In this document: piece after piece, positions 27,476 through 35,334 of the stretch
Layout of the letters: each line of letters starts with the position of its first letter
Numbering within the stretch: position 1 is the stretch's first letter
Assembly (NCBI GenBank): GCA_035358715.1
Contig: DAOPPX010000009.1
Location: forward strand, 1 to 64,000
Source: UBA8199 sp035358715
Lineage (GTDB): Bacteria; Verrucomicrobiota; Verrucomicrobiia; Limisphaerales; UBA8199
Direction: 5' to 3'
DNA: 64,000 nt
The notes under the pieces: model-generated
The model's database searches: none
What the model was told of the DNA's origin: nothing
The model's input: only the letters and a program-made list of their open reading frames with translations
Program-made: the position numbers and the translations under genes

Positions 27476-29749
27476 ATGAGAGAGGCCATCCGGATCGAAA
27501 ACGCCCGGGTCCATAATCTTAAAGGCATAAACCTGAGCATCCCGCGCGACCGGGTGGTCGTGTTCACGGGGGTCTCCGGCTCGGGCAAATCGTCCCTGGT
27601 GTTTGACACGCTGCACACCGAGGCGCAACGGCAGTTGATCGAGACCTTCAGCTCGTTTGCCCGGCGGCGGCTGCCTAAGCTCTCGCGGCCCGAGGTGGAC
27701 GCCATCCACAACCTCTCGACCTCGATTGTGATTGACCAGCACCGGCTGGGCCGCACTCTGCGCTCGACGGTGGGGACGGCCACGGAAGTCTATACCTACC
27801 TGCGGCTGCTGTATTCGCGCTGCGGCGACACGCCGGGGCTGGCTTCCTTTCACTTTGGCTTCAACCATCCCGAGGGCATGTGCCCGGCTTGCATGGGGCT
27901 CGGCAAACGAATCCAGGTGGACACCGGGCGGATGCTGGACAAGGCGAAGTCCCTCCGGGACGGCGCCATCACCCACCCTGATTACCGGGTCGGCGGCTGG
28001 AACTGGCGGGAGCTGGTTGCCATTGACATGTTCGACGCCGACAAGCCCTTGCGCGAATTCACCCCTGCGGAGCTGGAGAAGCTGCTGTTCGCGGAAGGCC
28101 TCCCGATCGTTAAGAAACATGGAGCCGGCACTTATGCCAAGACGTGGGTCGGAATTGCCCGGCGCCTGGAGCGTCTCTACGTCAACAGGGCGGAGGATGA
28201 ACTGTCGGAGAGCCGCCGCGACGCCTACCACCAGTATCTGTCCTACGGCGAGTGCACCGCCTGCGGGGGGTTGCGGCTCGCCCCTGCGCGGCTGGCCGTT
28301 CGGCTGGCCGGCAAGGGCATTGGGGAAGCTGTTCAAATGGAGCTGACCGATCTCGACGGGTGGCTGGGCACGATTACGAGCCCGGTGGCGGCGCCGCTGG
28401 TTCAGAAGATGCGCAGCATCCTGTCGAACCTCATCGGTATCGGCGTCGGTTACCTCTCGCTCAACCGGGCGGTGGCGACGCTTTCCGGCGGCGAAAGCCA
28501 GCGCATCAAGATGGCCCGCCAGCTCGATTGTGACCTGATTGGCCTCATGTATGTAATGGATGAGCCTTCGATCGGCCTGCATGCCCGGGATATTGACCAG
28601 CTCATCGCCATGCTCGAGCACCTCCGCGACCAGGGCAACTCGGTGCTCGTCGTCGAGCATGACCCGGCGATCATTGCCTCGGGTGATTATATCGTGGAAA
28701 TCGGGCCGGGGCCGGGCCGCCAGGGCGGCGAGGTCTGCTTCGCCGGGGAGCGCGCCGCCTTCCTGCAGTCCGGCTGCCGCACCGCCACGCTGATGCGCCA
28801 GGGGCACATCCCGCTCGGTGCGCCCCGGCGCAACTGGAGCCAGAGCTGGCCGATCCGCGGAGCCCGGGCCAACAACCTGAGAAACGTGGACGTGGACATC
28901 CCGCAGCGTGTGCTGGTGTGCGTTACCGGCGTGGCCGGCAGCGGCAAAAGCAGCCTCGTGCACGAGGTGTTCGTGCCCCTGGTCCCAAGCGCCGTGGTGG
29001 TGGACCAGAACCTCATCGGGTGCAACAGCCGATCCAATCCCGCCACCTTCCTGGGCGTGTTCGACGACGTGCGCCGGGTCTTCGCCCGCGCCACCGGCAA
29101 GCCGGCTTCGTGGTTCAGCTACAATTCCGAAGGCGCCTGCCCGGCCTGCAAAGGGCAGGGCACCATTGCGGTCGAAATGCATTTTTTGGATGACGTGCGC
29201 ATCCTGTGCTCCGCCTGCAACGGGCAGCGTTACACGGATGAAGTGCTGGCGCTCCGCTGCCAGGGCCACAACATCCATGAGGTGCTGGCGATGACCGCGC
29301 AGGAAGCCGCCGCCGCCTTCACCCAGCCGCGCGTGAAGGCAGCGCTGCGGCTGCTGTGCGAGGTGGGGCTGGATTACCTCACCCTGGGCCAGCCGCTTAC
29401 GACGCTCTCCGGCGGCGAATGCCAGCGGTTGAAGCTGGCGGCGGAACTGGGCAAGGCCGGCCAAACCTACATTCTCGACGAGCCGACCACCGGCCTGCAC
29501 CTGGCGGACATCAGCCGGCTGATGGGCATACTCAACCGGCTGGTCCAGGACGGCAACTCGGTAATCGTGATCGAACACAACCTGAGCGTCATCGCCCAGG
29601 CCGACTGGGTGATTGACCTCGGCCCCGAAGGCGGCAGCCGCGGCGGACGCGTGCTGGCCGTCGGCACACCCGAGCAGATCGCCCAATGCCCGGAAAGCCA
29701 TACCGGCCGATATCTCAAGGCAATGATCCCACGATCCGGTGTTGGCTAA
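27476..29749 (+). CDS. short UvrA-like ABC ATPase inside the sugar operon
   Basis: A 757-residue relative of excinuclease subunit UvrA with two ABC ATPase units: Walker A GVSGSGKS (32-39) and GVAGSGKS (485-492), signatures LSGGESQ (336-342) and LSGGECQ (644-650), Walker B VMDEPS (360-365) and ILDEPTTG (666-673). Zinc modules are visible at CPAC 136-139 with CTAC 260-263, and CPAC 555-558 with CSAC 578-581. UvrA proper is about 940 residues; the missing part includes the UvrB-binding domain region after the first Walker A, so this is a UvrA2-like paralogue and probably not the repair subunit. The start is ATG 27476; the frame is open further upstream inside the aminotransferase gene. It lies between the aminotransferase and aldolase genes in one strand-uniform run. 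Confidence 0.9.
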   Translation: MREAIRIENARVHNLKGINLSIPRDRVVVFTGVSGSGKSSLVFDTLHTEAQRQLIETFSSFARRRLPKLSRPEVDAIHNLSTSIVIDQHRLGRTLRSTVGTATEVYTYLRLLYSRCGDTPGLASFHFGFNHPEGMCPACMGLGKRIQVDTGRMLDKAKSLRDGAITHPDYRVGGWNWRELVAIDMFDADKPLREFTPAELEKLLFAEGLPIVKKHGAGTYAKTWVGIARRLERLYVNRAEDELSESRRDAYHQYLSYGECTACGGLRLAPARLAVRLAGKGIGEAVQMELTDLDGWLGTITSPVAAPLVQKMRSILSNLIGIGVGYLSLNRAVATLSGGESQRIKMARQLDCDLIGLMYVMDEPSIGLHARDIDQLIAMLEHLRDQGNSVLVVEHDPAIIASGDYIVEIGPGPGRQGGEVCFAGERAAFLQSGCRTATLMRQGHIPLGAPRRNWSQSWPIRGARANNLRNVDVDIPQRVLVCVTGVAGSGKSSLVHEVFVPLVPSAVVVDQNLIGCNSRSNPATFLGVFDDVRRVFARATGKPASWFSYNSEGACPACKGQGTIAVEMHFLDDVRILCSACNGQRYTDEVLALRCQGHNIHEVLAMTAQEAAAAFTQPRVKAALRLLCEVGLDYLTLGQPLTTLSGGECQRLKLAAELGKAGQTYILDEPTTGLHLADISRLMGILNRLVQDGNSVIVIEHNLSVIAQADWVIDLGPEGGSRGGRVLAVGTPEQIAQCPESHTGRYLKAMIPRSGVG

Positions 29750-29779
29750 GAGCCGGAGTCTGTCATAGTCTAAGCAGCT

Positions 29780-30754
29780 ATGGCCGCAAAGCCGCCTTCC
29801 GCACCCGCCACACCGGGCGACCTCGAGTCCCCCGGGCAGTGGCCAGGCCGGCTGACGGAGAGCGGCTCGCCTTTCAGCGGCGTCACCGCCAGGAGCCCGA
29901 AGGCCGACCTGGAAGCGTTCTTCGCCTCGCCCGCGATCCGCGAGCTTGCGCTGCAGGTCTGCGATATTGGCCGCCGGATGTGGCAGCGGGCTTACGTGGA
30001 CGGCAACGGCGGCAACCTCGCCATCCGGGTGGGCGAGGACCTTGCCCTTTGCACGCCCACGCTGATTTCCAAGGGGTTCATGAAGCCGGAGGACCTGTGC
30101 CTGGTGGACCTGGAGGGAAACCAACTGGCGGGAGCAAGAAAGCGCACGAGTGAAATCCTCATGCACCTCCAACTCATGCAGCGCCAGCGGCGCGCGGTCG
30201 CCTCGGTGCATTGTCACCCGCCTTACAGCACCGGGTTTGCCGTCGCGGGGGTCGAGCCGCCCACCTGCCTGACCTCGGAATTTGAGCTCACGGTCTCGCT
30301 GGCCACCGCGCCGTATTGCACCCCGGGCACCCCGGAACTGGGCCGGCTCGTCGCCGAACTGGTGGACCAGCACAACACCATTCTGATGGCCAATCACGGC
30401 GTGGTCGCCTGGAGCCACCGGAATGTCGAGGACGCCTATTTCAAGATTGAAACCCTCGAGGCCTACTGCCACACGGTGCTGATCGCCTCGCAACTGGGGA
30501 AACCGCTCAAGCGGATAACCCCGGCCCAACTCCAGGAATTGCTCAAGCTCAAGCAGCGCCAGGGCATTCCCGACCCGCGCTACGGCCTCGAGCGATGCGA
30601 ACGGTGCAACAGCGCCGAATGGCGTCCGGGCGTGACCTGTGCCGCCGCCCATTGCGCTGCCTCGCCGCCGGCCAGCCCCGTCCGCGGCCGCGAGCTCGAC
30701 GAGGCGCTGGTTCAGGCGGTCGCCGACCAGATCAGGGCGAGGACCATGATCTGA
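29780..30754 (+). CDS. class II aldolase/adducin family protein
   Basis: A 324-residue protein with a class II aldolase core at ~50-250. GNGGNLAIRV, then SVHCHPPYSTGFA (zinc ligands H144 and H146) and LMANHGVVAW (H206) match the fuculose-phosphate aldolase and ribulose-phosphate epimerase family. Members cleave sugar phosphates by a zinc-stabilised enolate. The first ~45 residues and the last ~70 are extra; the C-terminal part carries four cysteines (CERCNSAE, later TCAAAHC) that could bind a metal. It is the last gene of the transporter/isomerase/kinase run, 30 bases after the UvrA-like gene. Its 3' end overlaps the convergent GxGYxYP gene by 23 bases. Confidence 0.86.
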   Translation: MAAKPPSAPATPGDLESPGQWPGRLTESGSPFSGVTARSPKADLEAFFASPAIRELALQVCDIGRRMWQRAYVDGNGGNLAIRVGEDLALCTPTLISKGFMKPEDLCLVDLEGNQLAGARKRTSEILMHLQLMQRQRRAVASVHCHPPYSTGFAVAGVEPPTCLTSEFELTVSLATAPYCTPGTPELGRLVAELVDQHNTILMANHGVVAWSHRNVEDAYFKIETLEAYCHTVLIASQLGKPLKRITPAQLQELLKLKQRQGIPDPRYGLERCERCNSAEWRPGVTCAAAHCAASPPASPVRGRELDEALVQAVADQIRARTMI

Positions 30755-32630
30755 TCAAGCCGAAGAAGGTGTAGGGATCCACCACCACCACTGGCGCGCT
30801 GGGATGCTTCTCGCGCAGGAGCCGGGATACCTCCACATGCCACGCCGGCGGTTTCAGGATCGTCCGCGCCCACAGGAAGCACGGTCCATTCGTCGCGGCG
30901 GCTGACTGACTTGCCATGTAGGCGGCGGTGGCTTCCGCTGAGTCGGGCATGTCCCACTCCCGGATCGTCGGCACGCCGGCGATGACCCGCGGGGCCAGGT
31001 CGAAGTGATTGCCGCAGCCGTCGGGGCTGAAGCGTTTGTAGGCCGCGAACTCCTCCTCCGTCGAAGCCCCGGCGGACCCGTCCAGCATGAAGCCGGTGAT
31101 GCTCATGTCCCATCGCTGGTAGTAGCGTGTGCAATGCGCCGTCCAGAGTTCGAGTGCGGGCGGCAGCTTGGAATCGGGCCGGTGCGTCAAGGCGCGCGGA
31201 TTCAGGTAGCCCGCGCCCGAATCGCCCGCGATGAAGAAGTCGTTGGTGGTCGCGTGGCGATAGGCATAGACCAGCGCCTGAGGCGAGCGGTCGGCCAGGT
31301 TCGGATCGAAGGCCCAGCCCAGCGGCACCCGGCCCCGCTGCGGGTCGGAGAAGAACGCCGCCACCGCCTTGTAGAGCCACGAGGGCGAGTCGTAGTCGCC
31401 GACGTAATAGCCCACGTAGAGCCTGGGCGCCACCTTGCCTTCGGCTGTCAGGTAGCCGGCCTTCCGCCAGTCCGGGGCGGCCGGTTTCGCATTGGGCTGC
31501 GGATAACGGTCCTTAAGGGGGTAGTGCGTGCAGAAAGAGGCATTGGCGATACAACCGGCGCCGATAGCGTCCGCTTCCATATAGCCATTGTATTGGGAGA
31601 TCACCCGCGCGAACTCCCATTCCGTCGGCACACCGCCGTGCTTCCCGCCCGCACCGGGATGGTCGGTGTACTTAAAGGCCCACGGCGTAAAGCCGCCCAC
31701 CTTGATCATGCTCTTCGGTGCCTTGCGGTTCAGCGCGGCCAGCATTTGCAGGAAGGTTGCCCGGTCCAGGCCGAGGCTCTGGCCCGGGTCATCCACCGGC
31801 GTTTCGTCCCCCCATGTCGCGAGGTCGAAGAAGAACGCCCGGCGCGCGATGAAGTAATCGTGGTTGGGCAGCGTGTGCAAGTCCGACTGGCTCCCCCGGG
31901 CGCACTTCATCCAATAGGAATCAATGTAATAGGCCGCAAAGCGCGGATCGCACTTGCCGGAGTCTATGTACTGCCGCATGGCCCACTGGTAGGCGTCAAT
32001 CTTGGCGCTGCCGGACGAAGGCGAGTTCAGATCGGGGATCTGCCCTTTGCCAGTGAACCTGGGAGTGCCGTCCCGATTCAGCAGCCAGAGCCGGACCGGC
32101 AGGCCCAGCTTTCGGGTCAGCAGGGTGAACATCGAGTTGGTGGCTGGGCTGAACCTCACCGGCAAGAGGTCGTCGCACCCGGCGGCTGTGGAAGCGAGAC
32201 AGGAGGTCGCGGGGACTGCCGGATCATAGACCGCCAGCCCCTTGAAGTCTTTCCGGAACGCGCGCACCACCTCCTCGACTGAGCTGAGAGTGACCACCTC
32301 GGCCTTCTTGAGCCAGCCGTCCTCGCCGCGCAGCCAGTCCAGCCAGAACTGGTCCGTCTCGACTCCAAACCCGGCGCAGTATAGCACGTAGAGCCGCGGC
32401 TTGTCGCGGTTCGCCAGCCCCTGCGCCGCGGCCAGCACATGCATGGTGTCCCAGAGTTGCGCAACCTGGTTGGTGTCGCGCAGGTCGAGCTTCCGAAGCG
32501 CCCGCGCATCGAAGACGTGGATCCTGCGCGGCCCGGTTTCCTCCCTCGCGGCGGTGGCCGGAGCGGCGCACACCGCGGCTGCCGCGAACACAACTGAAGC
32601 AAGGATGCACAGAGTTACAAGCAATCGCAC
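30732..32630 (-). CDS. GxGYxYP domain-containing secreted protein
   Basis: A 632-residue exported protein of the GxGYxYP family, seen in Bacteroidetes and PVC bacteria and suggested to be a glycoside hydrolase, though to my knowledge without firm biochemistry. The naming motif appears as GAGYLNP at about residue 470. The N-terminus has a signal peptide (RLLVTLCILASVVFAAAAVCAAP) and then RIHVFDARALRKLDLRDTNQ, typical of the N-terminal domain. The start is placed at GTG 32630 because it precedes the signal peptide directly; the frame runs upstream to 32765 through unrelated codons. It is convergent with the aldolase gene. Confidence 0.8.
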   Translation of the reverse strand: MRLLVTLCILASVVFAAAAVCAAPATAAREETGPRRIHVFDARALRKLDLRDTNQVAQLWDTMHVLAAAQGLANRDKPRLYVLYCAGFGVETDQFWLDWLRGEDGWLKKAEVVTLSSVEEVVRAFRKDFKGLAVYDPAVPATSCLASTAAGCDDLLPVRFSPATNSMFTLLTRKLGLPVRLWLLNRDGTPRFTGKGQIPDLNSPSSGSAKIDAYQWAMRQYIDSGKCDPRFAAYYIDSYWMKCARGSQSDLHTLPNHDYFIARRAFFFDLATWGDETPVDDPGQSLGLDRATFLQMLAALNRKAPKSMIKVGGFTPWAFKYTDHPGAGGKHGGVPTEWEFARVISQYNGYMEADAIGAGCIANASFCTHYPLKDRYPQPNAKPAAPDWRKAGYLTAEGKVAPRLYVGYYVGDYDSPSWLYKAVAAFFSDPQRGRVPLGWAFDPNLADRSPQALVYAYRHATTNDFFIAGDSGAGYLNPRALTHRPDSKLPPALELWTAHCTRYYQRWDMSITGFMLDGSAGASTEEEFAAYKRFSPDGCGNHFDLAPRVIAGVPTIREWDMPDSAEATAAYMASQSAAATNGPCFLWARTILKPPAWHVEVSRLLREKHPSAPVVVVDPYTFFGLIRSWSSP

Positions 32631-32818
32631 ACGGCATTGAACGCCGCAAGGACGGCAGGGTTCAATCCAAAACAACCACAACCTCCCGGATGGAAAAGCC
32701 CACCGCCAGCACGTGAACCCATGGCAGGAGGGCCGGGAGCTTGCTCCGTGGCGGCTGGACGCCAAGCCAATTCAGGCCGCAACGATGCAGATGTGCGGCC
32801 GCCTCCCCCTCACCCCAG

Positions 32819-32839
32819 CCCTCTCCCGCGGGGAGAGGG
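32819..32839. repeat. short GC-rich hairpin repeat
   Basis: CCCTCTCCC (32819-32827) pairs with GGGAGAGGG (32831-32839) across a 3-base GCG loop. It is preceded by CTCACCCCAG. I recognise this type of hairpin as a common interspersed repeat in bacterial genomes. No T tract follows. Confidence 0.55.
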
Positions 32840-33190
32840 AGCATCATCGCCCGCGCTGGAAGAGGCTCGCCGGTCGGCGTGGTCGAATCGGTTTCACTTC
32901 GTTTCTTCGTTAATCATTATAGACGGGTGATTCACCTCCGGTAGCTTTGCATCCCGTGTTGCCACGGCGCAGTCGCTTCCGGTTGCAGGCGGATGAACGT
33001 TCTGGTTGGCGAGGAGACTCTTCCCCCGCGGTATGTGCACCTTCGCAGACGCACGAGCGCTGGTTGGCAGTTGGCTCTATGTGGCGGCAGCGCCGCCGGC
33101 TCCTCTGGCAACGACAGACATCCTAACCCGGCTACAAGGCGGTCCTCCGCCGCCCCAGCAAGTCTCATTATGACTCTCCCAACGACCCCG

Positions 33191-33259
33191 CCGGGTGAGG
33201 GCACCCGGCCTACATCCCGCACGAAACCGCCATGGTGTAGGCCGGGTGCCCTCATCCGG
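33191..33259. repeat. paired REP-like hairpins in inverted orientation
   Basis: Unit 33191-33214 holds the stem CCGGGTG / CACCCGG with an AGGG loop, followed by CCTACA. Unit 33236-33259 is its reverse complement with one mismatch in 24 bases. The two therefore also form a larger stem-loop about a 21-base centre. A diverged copy lies at 33709-33732. Confidence 0.75.
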
Positions 33260-33372
33260 CGTCACGATCTGGTCCATAAGGCGATTTGCTGCCTCAAGCA
33301 CTCGCTCCGGCCGCCCCGATTCGCCACAGCCTGCCCTGTTGCCACCCGCTTACCAGCGCCTTATCCCCCTCT

Positions 33373-33479
33373 AAACCCCTTGTATACCCCCTGTATACCC
33401 CTTGTAATCCCCCTGTATTTGAATACAAGGGGTATACGAGGGGTATACGAGGGGTTTACAGGGGGTATACAAGGGGTTT
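33373..33479. repeat. phased 11-base tandem repeats forming a long hairpin (array 1)
   Basis: The left arm has CCCC blocks beginning at 33376, 33387, 33398 and 33409. The right arm has GGGG blocks at 33429, 33440, 33451, 33462 and 33473. Every step is exactly 11 bases, and spacers are variants of TATACGA, TATACAA or TTTACAG. The centre TGTATTTGAATACA (33414-33427) is itself palindromic. The arms pair almost throughout, and the right arm has one extra unit. No gene overlaps it. Confidence 0.85.
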
Positions 33480-33708
33480 CGGTGGGGATGGGGCGATGGG
33501 GTGGGTTTGGATTCTCCAGAGTCTAAAGTCCACCTTGACCCGCAGGCGGTGAGGGGGCAGCATCGCATGGGATTGGTCCCGAACATGCCGGTTGCCGATG
33601 AGAAAGGAACGGAGATCTGACGGAAAGATGTCGTTGAACTGGCGTAAGCCTGCAAGGATGCCCGCGATGCGCTGTGTTTGTCCTAACCCGGGTATTTCAG
33701 GCCCAACG

Positions 33709-33778
33709 CCGCGTGAGGGCACGCGGCCTACAGGGTCGTCGGGCGTGTTCGGCTGCAGGCGGCGTGGCCTCACGCGGC
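33709..33778. repeat. REP-like hairpins with compensatory stem changes
   Basis: Unit 33709-33732 has the stem CCGCGTG / CACGCGG with loop AGGG and the same CCTACA tail as the copy at 33191. Both arms differ from that copy by paired substitutions (G to C on one side, C to G on the other), so pairing is retained. A further inverted relative spans about 33753-33778. It ends 26 bases before the next gene. Confidence 0.65.
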
Positions 33779-33803
33779 GCTCTGTGGCCGTTTCCATCGG
33801 AGT

Positions 33804-35243
33804 ATGAGGAATATGCAGGTTAAGCGGCTGGGCTGGTTGGGACGAGTTTTGGCGGGGTGCGGATGCGTGGCGGCAGTTGCCGCGCAGGGGGCCTTTCACG
33901 TGGCGACGTTCGAGGCGGATATCACCATCCCTGTCGGCCATGCCTGCATGGGCGGCGGAGTGGCGGACGCCCGGGAGGTCGCGGACCCGCTGTTCGCTAA
34001 GGGCTTTGTGATGTTTGGGGCGGGCAAGCCGGTGGTGGTGGCGGCGTTGGATTGGTGCCAGTGCAATAACGATTCCTATGACCGCTGGCGCGAGGCGCTG
34101 GCCGAGGCGGCGGGCACCGTCCCTAAGCGGGTCATGCTCGCCACGGTGCATCAGCACGACGCGCCGATTTGCGACCTGGCCGCGCAGCGACTCCTGGATC
34201 AGCACGGCCTCAAGGGCTGGAACTGCGATCCCGAGTTCCATGAGACGGCGGTGCGGCGCGCGGCGGCGGCGTTGAAGGCGGCCCTGAAATCCCGGCGCCG
34301 CGTCACTCACTACGGCGTCGGGCAGGCAAAGGTGGACCAGGTCGCCTCGAACCGGCGCGTGGTGCGGCCGGATGGCCGGATCACCTGGGAGCGCGGCAGC
34401 GCGAGCGGAGACATCTTCAACGCGCCGGAAGGGGAGGTGGACCCGTGGCTCAAGAGCATCAGCCTGTGGGATGGGGAAAGGCCGGTGGTGGTCTGGAGCT
34501 GCTACTCGGTGCACCCGATGAGCTATTACGGCAAAGGCCAGGTGTCGGCGGACTTCCCCGGCATCGCACGGGCGCGGCGCCAGGCGGATACGCCGGAGGT
34601 GTTGCAGATCTATTTCACCGGCTGCGCCGGCGACACGACGGCGGGCAAGTACAACCGGGGCGAGCGAGAGAACCGGCCGGTGCTGGCCGACCGCCTCTGC
34701 CGCGCGATGGAAGAAGCGTGGCGGGCAACGCGCCGGATGCCGCTCGAGCGGGTCGAGTTTCGGGTGGCGGAGTTGCGTTTGCCGGCCCGGAGCACGGGCA
34801 AGTTCACCCCCGAGGCGATGCGGGCGACGCTGGCCAACACCAACGCGGCCCGCTGGCAGCGGATCGAAGCGGCGTTGGGGTTGAGCTGGCGCCAGCGCGT
34901 GGACCGGGGACACGCCATTGACGTGCCCTGCCTGGGTCTGGGGACTGGGGCCGCGCTGTTTACGATTCTGCCCGCCGAGAGCTTTGTCGGGTATCAACTC
35001 GCCGCCCAGCAGTTGCGGCCCGAGTCCTTCGTCATGGTGGCCGGCTTCGGTGACGGCGCGCCGGGGTATATCCCCACGGACCAATGCTGGCGGGATGGTT
35101 ACGAAGACGATTACTGCTGGGTGCAGCCGATGACGGAGACTGCCATCTTGGGCGCCGTCCGGGAGGCGTTTGGCGGGGGTGAGGCCCGGACGCCCGCTTT
35201 AAGCCCATCCAGCAGGCCGGATTCGGCGGCGCCGGCGCCATGA
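33804..35243 (+). CDS. neutral/alkaline ceramidase-like secreted hydrolase (copy 2)
   Basis: A 479-residue protein with a signal region (WLGRVLAGCGCVAAVAAQGA) followed by the ceramidase-type N-terminal pattern: FEADITIPVGHACMGGG, LATVHQHDAP with candidate zinc histidines, SCYSVHPMSYYG, and IYFTGCAGDTTAGKYN. It ends in a GDGAPGYIPTDQCW segment. It is clearly homologous in layout to the proteins at 17371 and 49949 but diverged. The start may be ATG 33804 or ATG 33813; the difference is three residues. The stop overlaps a 20-codon remnant frame by ATGA. The substrate is unknown. Confidence 0.78.
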   Translation: MRNMQVKRLGWLGRVLAGCGCVAAVAAQGAFHVATFEADITIPVGHACMGGGVADAREVADPLFAKGFVMFGAGKPVVVAALDWCQCNNDSYDRWREALAEAAGTVPKRVMLATVHQHDAPICDLAAQRLLDQHGLKGWNCDPEFHETAVRRAAAALKAALKSRRRVTHYGVGQAKVDQVASNRRVVRPDGRITWERGSASGDIFNAPEGEVDPWLKSISLWDGERPVVVWSCYSVHPMSYYGKGQVSADFPGIARARRQADTPEVLQIYFTGCAGDTTAGKYNRGERENRPVLADRLCRAMEEAWRATRRMPLERVEFRVAELRLPARSTGKFTPEAMRATLANTNAARWQRIEAALGLSWRQRVDRGHAIDVPCLGLGTGAALFTILPAESFVGYQLAAQQLRPESFVMVAGFGDGAPGYIPTDQCWRDGYEDDYCWVQPMTETAILGAVREAFGGGEARTPALSPSSRPDSAAPAP

Positions 35244-35302
35244 AGCGCGACGCCCTCAAGCAGGTCTTTGGCCTGAAGGCTGCGCCAGGCTCGGCGCGCT
35301 GA
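35240..35302 (+). pseudogene. 20-codon remnant resembling the start of a RecQ-type helicase
   Basis: ATG 35240 overlaps the ceramidase-like stop by ATGA and is followed by 20 codons encoding MKRDALKQVFGLKAAPGSAR. The segment ALKQVFGLKA and the following Pro-Gly resemble the LKxxFGxxxxRPGQ opening of RecQ helicases, and small deletions after GLKA would explain the early stop. No helicase motifs follow. The match is short and could be chance. Confidence 0.3.
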
Positions 35303-35334
35303 TTGCACAGTCCTTATCCCCGCCGACCGCGACT

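Larger units (their letters stand above)
32631..33803. other. 1.2 kb repeat-rich intergenic region
   Basis: No gene is supported. The interval carries at least four different hairpin elements (32819-32839, 33191-33259, 33373-33479, 33709-33778) plus a GGCGGTCCTCCGCC-type small palindrome near 33140. The density of unrelated palindromes suggests an insertion-tolerant site where interspersed repeats collect. Any open frames here translate to proline- and arginine-rich sequence with no recognisable features. Confidence 0.6.

Noticed and set aside
27476..29749. Genuine excinuclease subunit uvrA
   Set aside because: Length (757) and the missing UvrB-binding region argue for a UvrA2-like paralogue, so the symbol uvrA was not used.
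27338..30652. A ~1100-codon minus-strand frame opposite the UvrA-like and aldolase genes
   Set aside because: Both plus-strand proteins have complete family motifs; the antisense frame crosses gene boundaries and shows no recognisable features.
33429..33476. Intramolecular G-quadruplex
   Set aside because: Five G runs are present, but loops are seven bases and the complementary arm would form a far more stable duplex hairpin; not claimed.
33373..33479. CRISPR array
   Set aside because: The period is 11 bases, with inverted symmetry and no unique 30-base spacers; there are no cas genes nearby. Array 2 (62708-62818) is rejected for the same reason.
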